Origin: Clostridia bacterium
GTDB taxonomy: Bacteria > Bacillota > Clostridia > UBA1381
Assembly (NCBI GenBank): GCA_900770405.1
Contig: CAAGKL010000175.1
Coordinates: 1-10,031, forward strand
Reading direction: 5' to 3'
DNA: 10,031 nucleotides
Shown here: positions 1 through 6,872 of the stretch, in pieces
Layout: every line of letters starts with the position of its first letter
Position numbering within the stretch: the first letter of the stretch is position 1
Notes under the pieces: model-generated
Told to the model about the DNA's origin: nothing
What the model saw: the letters and a program-made list of their open reading frames with translations, nothing else
Databases searched by the model: none
Made by a program: the position numbers and the translations under genes

Positions 1-19
1 ACGTGTGCTCTTCCGATCT
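1..19. other. Residual Illumina TruSeq adapter at contig end (artefact)
   Basis: The first 19 bases, ACGTGTGCTCTTCCGATCT, are identical to the 3' end of the Illumina TruSeq read-2 (index) adapter. A match of this length at the exact edge of a sequence is best explained as untrimmed adapter carried into an assembly. It is not genomic DNA, and biological sequence should be taken to start at about base 20. Any reading frame running through it is meaningless. Confidence 0.95.
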
Positions 20-43
20 CGGCTCTTTGCTTTTTTTAGCCAA
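20..43 (-). CDS. Possible 5' start of a gene downstream of parE (parC/gyrA-like candidate), cut by the contig end
   Basis: Thirteen bases after the parE stop, the minus strand has GGAG, nine bases, then TTG at 43. The frame reads Met-Ala-Lys-Lys-Ser-Lys-Glu-Pro before it meets the adapter at base 19. A lysine-rich start directly behind parE fits a topoisomerase IV A subunit, since parE and parC are commonly adjacent in this order. Only eight codons are available and the start is not ATG, so the identity rests on gene order alone. It could equally be another gene or chance. Confidence 0.35.
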
Positions 44-56
44 TTTTGTCCACTCC

Positions 57-2075
57 TTACATTACGTCGAGCAAATCCATATATTCTGCGCCCTTGAGCG
101 TGATATATTCTTTTCTGCTCTCAAGATTATTCCCGAGAAGAACGTCAAACATAGCGGCTGTGCGCTCCACGTTCTCGGGTGTGACGCGGATTAAGCGCCG
201 CGTCGCAGGGTGCATTGTGGTCAGGCTCATCATATCCGCCTGGTTTTCGCCCAGACCCTTGCTTCGCTTGATGTCAAAATCGTCCTTGTCCTTGGAAAGC
301 CCCGCCTCGGTGAGCTCGCTTAAAATCTGCTCCTTTTCCGCCTCGGTGTAGGCGAAAAGCTGCTCGCCCTTGCGCTTGGTTTTCGTGATTTCGATTTCGT
401 AGAGCGGCGATTCGGCGATGTAGACCTTGCCGACGTCTATCAGCGTCGGCATCAGCCGGTAAATCATCGTCAGCACGAGCGTGCGGATCTGAAAGCCGTC
501 CACGTCGGCATCGGTGCAGATTATAACCTTGTCCCAGCGCAGGTTTTCGAGCGAAAAGCCCTCGATATTCTTGTTGTGCTTGGTCTTGATTTCAATTCCG
601 CAGCCGAGCACGCGCACCAAATCGAGGATGATGTCGCTCTTGAAAATCTGCGCGTAGTCTGCCTTTAAGCAGTTTAAAATTTTACCGCGGATAGGCATAA
701 TTGCCTGAAATTCGGGATTTCGTGCCAGCTTGCACGAGCCGAGCGCCGAGTCGCCCTCCACGATGTAAACCTCGCGGATTTTCGTGTCCTTCGAGCGGCA
801 GTCGACGAATTTTTTCACGCGGTTTGTCACGTCCATGCTGCCCGTGAGCTTCTTTTTGACGTCGATGCGCACCTTTTCGGCATTCTCGCGACTCTGCTTG
901 TTGGCGAGCACCTGGTTTGCGATTTTTTCGGCGTCGGCGTGGTTTTCGATGAAATATACTTCGAGCTGATGACGCAGAAATTCCGTCATAGCCTCCTGGA
1001 TAAACTTGTTCGTGATGGACTTTTTCGTCTGGTTTTCGTAGCTCGTTTCGGTCGAGAAGGAGTTTATCACCAGCGCCAGACAGTCCGCGACGTCGACAAA
1101 GGTGATTTTCGATTCGTTCTTTTTGTATTTGTTGTTCTGCTTGAGATATTGGTCGATTGCGTACACAAACGCGTTGCGGACAGCCTTGTCGGGCGCGCCA
1201 CCGTGCTCTAAGTAGCTCGAATTGTGGTAGTATTCGAGCATATTTACGCTGTTTGAAAAGCAGAAGGCAATCTGCATTTTGACGCGGTAGTCGGGCTGAT
1301 CGGCGCGGTCACGGCCCTTTCGCTCCGCGTCCCACACCTCAATTGTCGTGAAACCCTTGTCGCCGACGCACTCACCGAGATAGTCGATGATTCCGTGCTC
1401 GTAGTAGTATTCGTAAAGCTCCATTCCCTCGGCGGTTTCGTTGAAGAGCACAAATTTAATCCCGGCATTGGTCATTGACTGCCGTCTTAAAATGTCCTGA
1501 AAATGCTCGAGGGGGATATTTATGTCAGTGAAGACCTCAAGATCCGGCTTCCAGCGCTGAACCGTGCCGGTTTTCGCCTTTGCGGGGGCGGGCTCTTTTT
1601 TCAGACCGCCGATGTTTTCGCCGTGCTCGAAATGCAGGGTGTAGCGCGTGTTGTCGCGGATAACCTCAACGTCCATATATTCGGAGGAGTACTGCGTCGC
1701 GCAGGCACCCAGACCGTTCAAGCCGAGCGAATATTCGTAGGTTCCGTCGGACGAATTGTTCTTGTATTTGCCGCCGGCATAGAGCTCGCAGTAGACCAGA
1801 TCCCAGTTGTAGCGGCCGACCTTTTCGTTGTAGTCGAGCGGTATTCCGCGGCCGTAATCACGCACCTCAATCGAGCCGTCGGCAAAGCGCGTAACCTCAA
1901 TCTGCTTACCGAAGCCCTCGCGCGCCTCGTCTATCGAGTTGGAAAGAATTTCAAAAAATGAATGCTCGCAGCCGTCGAGACCGTTCGAGCCGAAAATTAC
2001 CCCGGGGCGCTTGCGGACTCTGTCCGCGCCCTCAAGTATATCGATACTTTCGTTACCGTAATTCTTCTTAGGCAT
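57..2075 (-). CDS. parE: DNA topoisomerase IV subunit B (GyrB/ParE family ATPase), clostridial type
   Basis: This is the ATPase subunit of a type IIA topoisomerase, which with an A subunit passes one DNA duplex through another to decatenate or relax the chromosome. The protein is 672 residues, which fits ParE and short GyrB. The N-terminal GHKL ATPase shows the E42/N46/D49 N-box, DYGRG at 73-77, the glycine-rich lid GLNGLG at 118-123 and the QTK loop at 349-351. The Toprim domain shows EGDSA at 440-444 and DADVD at 522-526, and KGLGE at 606-610 precedes the usual TTM-x-P-x-x-R segment. The histidine that normally follows DADVDG-x is glutamine here (DADVDGFQI). I chose the ATG at 2075 because GGAGG sits five bases upstream. 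An in-frame ATG at 2105 falls at the predicted transcription start and cannot carry a leader. ParE is preferred over GyrB from overall style and the separate locus, but the sequence alone does not fully settle it. Confidence 0.9.
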   Translation of the reverse strand: MPKKNYGNESIDILEGADRVRKRPGVIFGSNGLDGCEHSFFEILSNSIDEAREGFGKQIEVTRFADGSIEVRDYGRGIPLDYNEKVGRYNWDLVYCELYAGGKYKNNSSDGTYEYSLGLNGLGACATQYSSEYMDVEVIRDNTRYTLHFEHGENIGGLKKEPAPAKAKTGTVQRWKPDLEVFTDINIPLEHFQDILRRQSMTNAGIKFVLFNETAEGMELYEYYYEHGIIDYLGECVGDKGFTTIEVWDAERKGRDRADQPDYRVKMQIAFCFSNSVNMLEYYHNSSYLEHGGAPDKAVRNAFVYAIDQYLKQNNKYKKNESKITFVDVADCLALVINSFSTETSYENQTKKSITNKFIQEAMTEFLRHQLEVYFIENHADAEKIANQVLANKQSRENAEKVRIDVKKKLTGSMDVTNRVKKFVDCRSKDTKIREVYIVEGDSALGSCKLARNPEFQAIMPIRGKILNCLKADYAQIFKSDIILDLVRVLGCGIEIKTKHNKNIEGFSLENLRWDKVIICTDADVDGFQIRTLVLTMIYRLMPTLIDVGKVYIAESPLYEIEITKTKRKGEQLFAYTEAEKEQILSELTEAGLSKDKDDFDIKRSKGLGENQADMMSLTTMHPATRRLIRVTPENVERTAAMFDVLLGNNLESRKEYITLKGAEYMDLLDVM

Positions 2076-2080
2076 AATTT

Positions 2081-2085
2081 CCTCC
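2081..2085 (-). promoter_or_regulatory. Ribosome binding site deciding the parE start
   Basis: GGAGG on the minus strand lies five bases before the ATG at 2075 (GGAGGAAATTATG). The in-frame ATG thirty bases further upstream has no such site and coincides with the expected transcription start, so the shorter protein is favoured. Confidence 0.8.
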
Positions 2086-2108
2086 GCATAAAAAGTATTT
2101 CTCATACT

Positions 2109-2138
2109 ATTATACCACTAAATATTGTGGTTTGTCAA
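2109..2138 (-). promoter_or_regulatory. Sigma-A (sigma-70 type) promoter of parE
   Basis: Read on the minus strand, a perfect -35 TTGACA (2133-2138) and a perfect -10 TATAAT (2109-2114) are separated by 18 bases. This puts the transcription start near base 2102 and gives a leader of about 27 bases carrying the parE ribosome binding site. The promoter lies just after the terminator of the pst-pho operon, so parE is transcribed independently. The spacer is framed by CCAC and GTGG arms (2115-2130), a weak dyad that could be an operator or chance. Confidence 0.88.
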
Positions 2139-2169
2139 ATTTTTTATGCAAGGGCAGAAAATGGTGCAG

Positions 2170-2217
2170 AAAAAAAGGCGGCTGCGGCAAAATGATTTTG
2201 CATTTTGCCGCAGCCGC
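2170..2217 (-). terminator. Rho-independent terminator after phoR
   Basis: Perfect inverted repeat with arms at 2178-2193 and 2202-2217 (GCGGCTGCGGCAAAAT and its reverse complement), giving a 16-bp stem with an eight-base loop. On the minus strand it is followed by a run of seven T residues (2170-2176), as expected for intrinsic termination of the leftward pst-pho operon. The plus-strand side has no T tract, so it acts mainly in one direction. It starts 14 bases after the phoR stop. Confidence 0.93.
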
Positions 2218-2231
2218 TGTATTGGGGGGTA

Positions 2232-3887
2232 TTAAGATTTTTTGACGGGGAAGTCCAGCGTGATTGAAGTTCCCTTGCCGGGAACGCTGTCAATCCCGAT
2301 TTTTGCGCCGTGGTAGAGCGCGCCATGCTTGACAATCGACAGCCCCAGGCCTGTTCCGCCCTCCGCCTTGGAACGGCTTTTATCGACGCGGAAGAACCGC
2401 TCGAACACACGCTCGTGCATCGCCGGCGCAATGCCTATGCCGGTGTCGCGCACCGTGAGCGTCGTGTGAGCGTCGTCCGCGTCGATGACAATATTGACGC
2501 TGCCTCCCTCGCGGTTATATTTTATCGCGTTGTCGACAAGGTTATAAACCATCTCGTCGAGAATTTGCCGCACGCCGTGCACATATGCGCTGCCGTCGAG
2601 GGAGAGGGTGACCCTTTTCTTCGCGGCGGCGTCGGACAGGCGGGAGATGATTTCGCGACACATCGCGCCGAGCTCAACCTCCTCCGATACGAACGCCGTG
2701 TCGCCCTCGTCGAGCTCGGAAATTTTTATAATGTCGCTCACAAGCGCGATAAGCCTTTGCGCCTCGTCGTAGATTGACGTTGCAAAATCGACCACCGTCG
2801 CGTCGGGCGTGCCGCCGTTTTTCAGGAGCTCGGCAAAGCCGGAAATCGAGGTGAGCGGCGTCTTGAGCTCGTGGGAGACATTCGCCGTGAACTCGCGGCG
2901 CATAAGCTCGCGGTGCGCGGTCTCGGTGACGTCTATTATCAGAATTACCGCGCCGATTACCACTCCGCCGTCAAAAACGGGGTTTGCAATCAGCCGGTAG
3001 GTGCGCTCGTAGAGCAAAAGCTGCTTTTCGCACCTGCTGCCGGCGAGCGATTGGAATACCGCCTCGCGAAAACCCTCCGAGCGGTTGAGCGTAAGCACGT
3101 TGCGGTCGGGCGCGGGCTCGCCGAAGAGCCGTTTTGCGGCGGCATTTGAGGAGAGCAGCTCGGAGCTTCGGTTTATCACGAGCAGTCCCTCGTTCATATT
3201 TTCGGTGATGAGCCTGAACTCCTCGCGGTTTCTGCCGGAATCCGCTATCTGGCGGGCAATCGTGCGCTTTTGCGCGAGCATTTTGTGCAAAAGCGGCGAC
3301 AGCTCCTCGTATGCGTCCGCGTCCTCAGGGTGCTCGGGGTCGATTGCGTTAATCGGCGCGATGAGCGCCTTTGCGGCGCGCTTTGAAAGTATCAGCGAGA
3401 GCACGAATGCGATTGCGATTACCGCCGCAAGCGGCTGCATAAGCCCGAAAAGCAGCGCCGCCGCGGTGTATTGCATTGTGCTCAGGCGAAGTACATTGCC
3501 GTCGGGCAGGCGCTTTGCGTAGTAGACGGTTTTTTCGGTGAGCGTGGCGGAATAGCGCACGCTCGAACCCTCACCGTCGGCAAGCGCCTTGCGGAATTCC
3601 TCGCGCCCCGCGTGGTTGTCCATCTTGTCCGCGTCTGCGGCGGAATCGGCGATGACCGTCCCGCCGGGCGCAATCAGCGTCAGGCGCTTTTTCCCGCCCG
3701 AAAAGTCGGAAAGCGTCCCGTCCGGGTCGCGCATAACCGCCCCGGCGAGGTAATGCGCCTCGTCGGCGAGCTCCGCCGTCAGCGTATTTTCAAAATAATT
3801 GTACAAGACATCGAGAAATAAAACCAGGCTCGCCGCAAGCACGATAACCGAGGTCAGAAAGGTCGAACGGAAGATTTTACGCGTCAA
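2232..3887 (-). CDS. phoR: Phosphate-sensing membrane histidine kinase, PhoR/PnpS type
   Basis: This is the sensor kinase of the PhoB-PhoR two-component system: it autophosphorylates on histidine and passes the phosphate to PhoB when phosphate is scarce. Its 551 residues are arranged as TM1 (about 9-30), an extracytoplasmic domain of about 110 residues, TM2 (about 143-167), a degenerate HAMP-like linker, a PAS domain (about 224-325), the HisKA helix with SHELKTPL (phospho-acceptor H339), and a HATPase domain. The HATPase shows the N-box with N449 and N453, DTGIG at 481-485, the FERFFRVD F-box, and GGTGLG at 510-515. The large outer domain resembles Gram-positive PhoR/PnpS rather than E. coli PhoR. 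I chose the TTG at 3887 because GGAGGTGA lies eight bases before it; an in-frame TTG at 3902 would put this site inside the coding region. The start overlaps the end of phoB by 11 bases, suggesting translational coupling. No ATG lies nearby. The ligand is unknown; the phosphate role is inferred from context. Confidence 0.92.
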   Translation of the reverse strand: MTRKIFRSTFLTSVIVLAASLVLFLDVLYNYFENTLTAELADEAHYLAGAVMRDPDGTLSDFSGGKKRLTLIAPGGTVIADSAADADKMDNHAGREEFRKALADGEGSSVRYSATLTEKTVYYAKRLPDGNVLRLSTMQYTAAALLFGLMQPLAAVIAIAFVLSLILSKRAAKALIAPINAIDPEHPEDADAYEELSPLLHKMLAQKRTIARQIADSGRNREEFRLITENMNEGLLVINRSSELLSSNAAAKRLFGEPAPDRNVLTLNRSEGFREAVFQSLAGSRCEKQLLLYERTYRLIANPVFDGGVVIGAVILIIDVTETAHRELMRREFTANVSHELKTPLTSISGFAELLKNGGTPDATVVDFATSIYDEAQRLIALVSDIIKISELDEGDTAFVSEEVELGAMCREIISRLSDAAAKKRVTLSLDGSAYVHGVRQILDEMVYNLVDNAIKYNREGGSVNIVIDADDAHTTLTVRDTGIGIAPAMHERVFERFFRVDKSRSKAEGGTGLGLSIVKHGALYHGAKIGIDSVPGKGTSITLDFPVKKS

Positions 3888-4557
3888 TGCTCTCACCTCC
3901 AAGCCTGTAGCCTACGTTTTTTACCGTCTGTATGAGCGATGCGGCGTCGCCGAGCTTGATGCGCAGCTTGCGTATGTGCACATCGAGCGTGCGCGACTCA
4001 TCGTAAAATTCGCCCCACACCTTGCCGAGCAGCGCCTCGCGCGTGACGACATTTCCGTTCGCCTCGGCAAGCGCCGCGAGCAGCGCGAATTCCTTGAACG
4101 AGAGCGAAATCTCCCGCCCGGAGACCGTGACAACGTAGCGCGCCGTGTCGATGACAAGCGGCCCGATGCGGTAAACCCTTGCGGGGGCTTTTTCCGCGCG
4201 GCGCAAAAGCGCACGCACGCGCGAGATGAGTTCGGTCATACCGAAGGGCTTTGCTATGTAATCGTCCGCGCCCGCGTCGAGCCCGGCTACCTTGTCGTAT
4301 TCGCTGCCCTTTGCGGTCAGCATAATCACACCGACATCGGCGGTGCGGCTGCTGCTTCTGAGCCTTTTTAAAATCGAGAGCCCGTCCTCGCCGGGCAGCA
4401 TTATATCGAGCATAACAAGCGCCGGCGTCTCGGAGGCGAGCGCCTGCCAAAAACTTGCCGGCTCTGCAAAGCCGCGCACCTCATACCCCTCGCGCGAGAG
4501 CGCGTAGCTCACGAGCTTGCGTATGTTATCATCGTCCTCAACCAAATAAATCAACAT
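3877..4557 (-). CDS. phoB: Phosphate response regulator, OmpR/PhoB family
   Basis: This is a two-domain transcription factor that is phosphorylated by PhoR and then binds direct repeats at phosphate-starvation promoters. It has 226 residues, the usual size. The receiver domain (about 1-115) has the acidic pocket EDDD at 7-10, the phospho-acceptor D51 in MLDIMLPGEDG, the switch threonine T81 and K103 in KPF. The C-terminal winged-helix domain (about 128-222) carries a recognition helix around SRTLDVHIRKLR (188-199). ATG at 4557 is favoured because AGGTGA lies five bases upstream. An in-frame GTG at 4566 would add three residues and overlap that site. Many Firmicutes call this gene phoP; PhoB and PhoP cannot be told apart here. 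Its likely target is the repeat array upstream of pstS. Confidence 0.93.
   Translation of the reverse strand: MLIYLVEDDDNIRKLVSYALSREGYEVRGFAEPASFWQALASETPALVMLDIMLPGEDGLSILKRLRSSSRTADVGVIMLTAKGSEYDKVAGLDAGADDYIAKPFGMTELISRVRALLRRAEKAPARVYRIGPLVIDTARYVVTVSGREISLSFKEFALLAALAEANGNVVTREALLGKVWGEFYDESRTLDVHIRKLRIKLGDAASLIQTVKNVGYRLGGESIDA
3893..3900 (-). promoter_or_regulatory. Ribosome binding site for phoR, inside the phoB coding end
   Basis: GGAGGTGA on the minus strand, with GGAGG ending eight bases before the TTG at 3887. It is a near-perfect anti-Shine-Dalgarno match embedded in the last codons of phoB. This is the main evidence for a TTG start for phoR. Confidence 0.75.
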
Positions 4558-4580
4558 TGCCCTCACCTGCCTTTGGCTCT

Positions 4581-4609
4581 ATTTTAGCACATTTTTCACT
4601 CATCTTCAA
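4581..4609 (-). promoter_or_regulatory. Probable internal promoter for phoB-phoR at the end of phoU
   Basis: On the minus strand TTGAAG (4604-4609), 17 bases, then TAAAAT (4581-4586) preceded by TG-C, an extended -10 arrangement. The predicted transcription start is near 4574, about 17 bases before the phoB ATG. The -35 lies in the last phoU codons and the spacer includes the phoU stop. No TTAACA-type repeat is near, so it could give a basal, PhoB-independent supply of the two regulators. It is a pattern match only, in an AT-rich gap of 38 bases. Confidence 0.5.
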
Positions 4610-5249
4610 GTCCTTTGTGCCTGCCGGTTATGGAATAAATGACCCATTCGGCGATATTTTCCGCGTGGTCACCGATGCGCTCAAAATATTTTGCAATCAT
4701 CAGAAGGTCAATCAGCGCCTCCGCGTCCGCACGCTCCTCGCGCACGCTTGTGATGAGCTCGTTTTTCACTTTCTCAAAAAGCGCATCGACCTTGTCGTCG
4801 CACTTAATTACGCTTTCAGCGAGCGAGATGTCCTTTTTCACGAAGGACTCAATGCTGTCGGTAACCATTTTTATCGTCGCGCGCGCCATATCGGCGATGT
4901 GAACCTTGCCGGTGAGCCCGTCCTTGTTCACAAAGCACACAATCCCGGCGATGTCCGATGCCTGGTCGCCGATGCGCTCCATATCGGAAATCATCTTGAG
5001 CGCCGAGGAAATCGTGCGCAGATCGTGCGCGACCGGCTGCTGCTGCAGAAGAAGCCGCATACAAAGATGCTCGATGTCGCGCTCCTGCTTGTCAATCCGC
5101 CTGTCGGCGTCGAACACCTTCTCCTTGAGCGAGGCGTCATTTTCGAGCAGGTATTTCGCCGCCTGTGAAATCGCCTCCTCGCAGAGTGCGCCCATTGTAA
5201 TCAGCTCGGTATTGAGCTGCGAAAGCTGCATATCAAAACGGTTTCTCAT
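4596..5249 (-). CDS. phoU: Phosphate-specific transport system accessory protein PhoU
   Basis: PhoU is a cytoplasmic, peripheral protein that links the Pst transporter to PhoR and represses the Pho response when phosphate is plentiful. The 217-residue protein is almost entirely helical and has the two PhoU repeats. Each carries the metal-binding signature: ERIGDQASDIA at 91-101 in the first repeat and ERIGDHAENIA at 190-200 in the second. An LKMISDMERIGD segment in repeat one matches LLMIAKYFERIGD in repeat two. The ATG at 5249 follows the pstB stop codon with no gap (TAAATG), and GGGAGG lies nine bases upstream, so translation is probably coupled to pstB. A short acidic tail (GLEDE) ends the protein. 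The position between pstB and phoBR is the classical arrangement. Confidence 0.95.
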   Translation of the reverse strand: MRNRFDMQLSQLNTELITMGALCEEAISQAAKYLLENDASLKEKVFDADRRIDKQERDIEHLCMRLLLQQQPVAHDLRTISSALKMISDMERIGDQASDIAGIVCFVNKDGLTGKVHIADMARATIKMVTDSIESFVKKDISLAESVIKCDDKVDALFEKVKNELITSVREERADAEALIDLLMIAKYFERIGDHAENIAEWVIYSITGRHKGLEDE

Positions 5250-6002
5250 TTATCCGAACCTCCCTGTGATATAGTCCTCGGTGCGCTTGTCGCGCGGGGA
5301 GGAGAACATTTTCTCCGTGTCGTCGTACTCGATGATTTCGCCGAGCAGGAAGAACGCCGTCCGATCCGCCACGCGCACTGCCTGCTGCATATTGTGCGTA
5401 ACCATAATTATCGTGTATTTTTCCTTCAGGCTGACGGCGAGATCCTCGATTTTCGAGGTGGAAATCGGGTCGAGCGCACTGGTCGGCTCGTCCATAAGCA
5501 GCACCTCCGGCTCGACCGCGAGCGCCCGCGCAATGCACAGCCGCTGCTGCTGACCGCCGCTCATCGAGAGCGCGCTCTTTTTGAGCCTGTCCTTGCATTC
5601 GTCCCAGATTGCCGCCTGCCTGAGCGAGCGTTCGACGATTTCGTCGAGCGCAATGCGCGATTTCACGCCCTGTATGCGCGGGCCGTAGGCGATGTTGTCG
5701 TAAATGCTCATCGGGAATGGGTTCGGCTTCTGGAACACCATACCCACGCGCCGCCGCAGCACGGTGACGTCGATGTCGCGGTAAATGTCCGTGCCCGCGA
5801 GCGTGATTTTGCCTTCAATGCGGCAGTTTTCAACCAGGTCGTTCATACGGTTGAGCGTCTTTAAAAATGTCGATTTCCCGCAGCCCGACGGGCCGATTAA
5901 TGCGGTGATTTCGTTTTTGCCCAGCGCGATGTTGATGCTTTTGAGCGCGTGGTTTGTGTCGTACCAGAGGTTCAGATCCTCCGCCTTCATAATTTCCGTC
6001 AT
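5250..6002 (-). CDS. pstB: Phosphate ABC transporter ATP-binding protein PstB
   Basis: PstB is the cytoplasmic ATPase that drives phosphate import through PstC/PstA. Its 250 residues match the family length. Visible motifs are Walker A GPSGCGKST at 37-45, the Q-loop at Q91 within FQKPNPFP (a hallmark of PstB), signature LSMSGGQQQR at 145-154, Walker B with LLMDEP at 168-173 followed by the D-loop SALD, and the switch histidine H203 in VTHNM. The ATG at 6002 overlaps the pstA stop by four bases (ATGA), with AGGAGG about nine bases upstream inside the end of pstA. All catalytic residues are present, so it should be active. Only one pstB copy is present here, whereas some Firmicutes carry two. 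Confidence 0.97.
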   Translation of the reverse strand: MTEIMKAEDLNLWYDTNHALKSINIALGKNEITALIGPSGCGKSTFLKTLNRMNDLVENCRIEGKITLAGTDIYRDIDVTVLRRRVGMVFQKPNPFPMSIYDNIAYGPRIQGVKSRIALDEIVERSLRQAAIWDECKDRLKKSALSMSGGQQQRLCIARALAVEPEVLLMDEPTSALDPISTSKIEDLAVSLKEKYTIIMVTHNMQQAVRVADRTAFFLLGEIIEYDDTEKMFSSPRDKRTEDYITGRFG

Positions 6003-6868
6003 TTCGCACCGCCTCCTTTTTTCAGATTTTTCGCCGCCGATTTCGCCGCGAGGTTTATTATAAACGTGAGCGCGAGCAGAATTGCCGCGATGGCAAATGC
6101 GGTGTTAAAGTCGCCGCGCTCCTTTGCATACATATAAAGCGCCACGGTCAGTGTCGAGCCCGCCTTGCCGGGCAGCGCCGCAAAAAGCGGCGATATGAGC
6201 TCGTTCGCCATACCCGCCGTGAACAAAAGCGCCGCGCTCTCGCCGACGATTCTGCCGATTGAAAGTATGCAGCCCGTGACAATGCCGTCGATTGCCGATG
6301 GCAGAACGACGGTTTTTATCATATGCCATTTGCCCGAGCCGAGCGCAAGCGCGCCCTCACGGTAGCCGTCGGGCACGGTTTTCAGGCTCTCCTGCGTTGT
6401 GCGCATCACGGTCGGCAGCGTCATCATTACGAGCGTGAGCGACCCGGCGATAAGACTCGTCCCGAGGTGCGCGCTCTGCACGAACAATAACATTCCCGCA
6501 AGACCGTATATGATTGACGGAATACCCGCCAGCGTCTCCGCCGCGAGCTCGACAATGCGGATTGCGGCTTTGTTTTTGGCGTATTCGTTAAGGTAAATCG
6601 CCGACCCGACGCCGAGCGGGAGGACGATCAAAAGCGTGATTATGATGATGTAGAGCGTGTTTAAGATATTCGGCAGTATGCCGACAACCTCGCGCACAAG
6701 GCTCGGCTTTGACGAGAGCAGCTCAAAGGTGATGTGCGGCACGCCGCGAAAGAGCACATACCCGCCCGCGCCGAGCAGTACGAGCAGAATTACGCCCGTT
6801 GCAAAGCACATCAGCACATTCAAAATTATGCCCGAAAGCCGTCTTTTTGCCGAAATTTTCTCCTGCAT
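5999..6868 (-). CDS. pstA: Phosphate ABC transporter permease PstA
   Basis: PstA is one of two membrane subunits forming the phosphate channel. The 289 residues include about six hydrophobic segments: near 17-40, 66-93, 110-132, 138-157, 192-220 and 256-276. The EAA-type cytoplasmic loop that contacts PstB lies around 163-190, with EGALALGSGKWHMIKTVVLP. The segment IGRIVGESAALLFTAG (204-219) is typical of PstA and separates it from PstC. The ATG at 6868 has GGAGG seven bases upstream, overlapping the end of pstC; the gap to pstC is four bases. The C-terminal tail is rich in lysine and glycine, which fits the positive-inside rule. Confidence 0.95.
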   Translation of the reverse strand: MQEKISAKRRLSGIILNVLMCFATGVILLVLLGAGGYVLFRGVPHITFELLSSKPSLVREVVGILPNILNTLYIIIITLLIVLPLGVGSAIYLNEYAKNKAAIRIVELAAETLAGIPSIIYGLAGMLLFVQSAHLGTSLIAGSLTLVMMTLPTVMRTTQESLKTVPDGYREGALALGSGKWHMIKTVVLPSAIDGIVTGCILSIGRIVGESAALLFTAGMANELISPLFAALPGKAGSTLTVALYMYAKERGDFNTAFAIAAILLALTFIINLAAKSAAKNLKKGGGAK

Positions 6869-6872
6869 ACCG

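Noticed and set aside
1..59. A small plus-strand frame beginning at base 3.
   Set aside because: Its start lies inside the sequencing adapter and the rest is antisense to parE.
2103..2105. An in-frame ATG that would extend ParE by ten residues.
   Set aside because: It lies at the predicted transcription start of the strong promoter, leaving no leader, while the ATG at 2075 has GGAGG at good spacing.
3799..4371. A plus-strand open frame of 190 codons across the phoB/phoR junction.
   Set aside because: It runs opposite to two well-defined gene products, with a composition rich in Arg, Ala and Val typical of antisense shadows in GC-rich DNA.
4455..5168. A plus-strand open frame of 237 codons antisense to phoU and the start of phoB.
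   Set aside because: It mirrors the codons of a clearly real PhoU, has no ribosome binding site or recognisable domain, and its length is explained by the GC-rich codon bias of the true gene.
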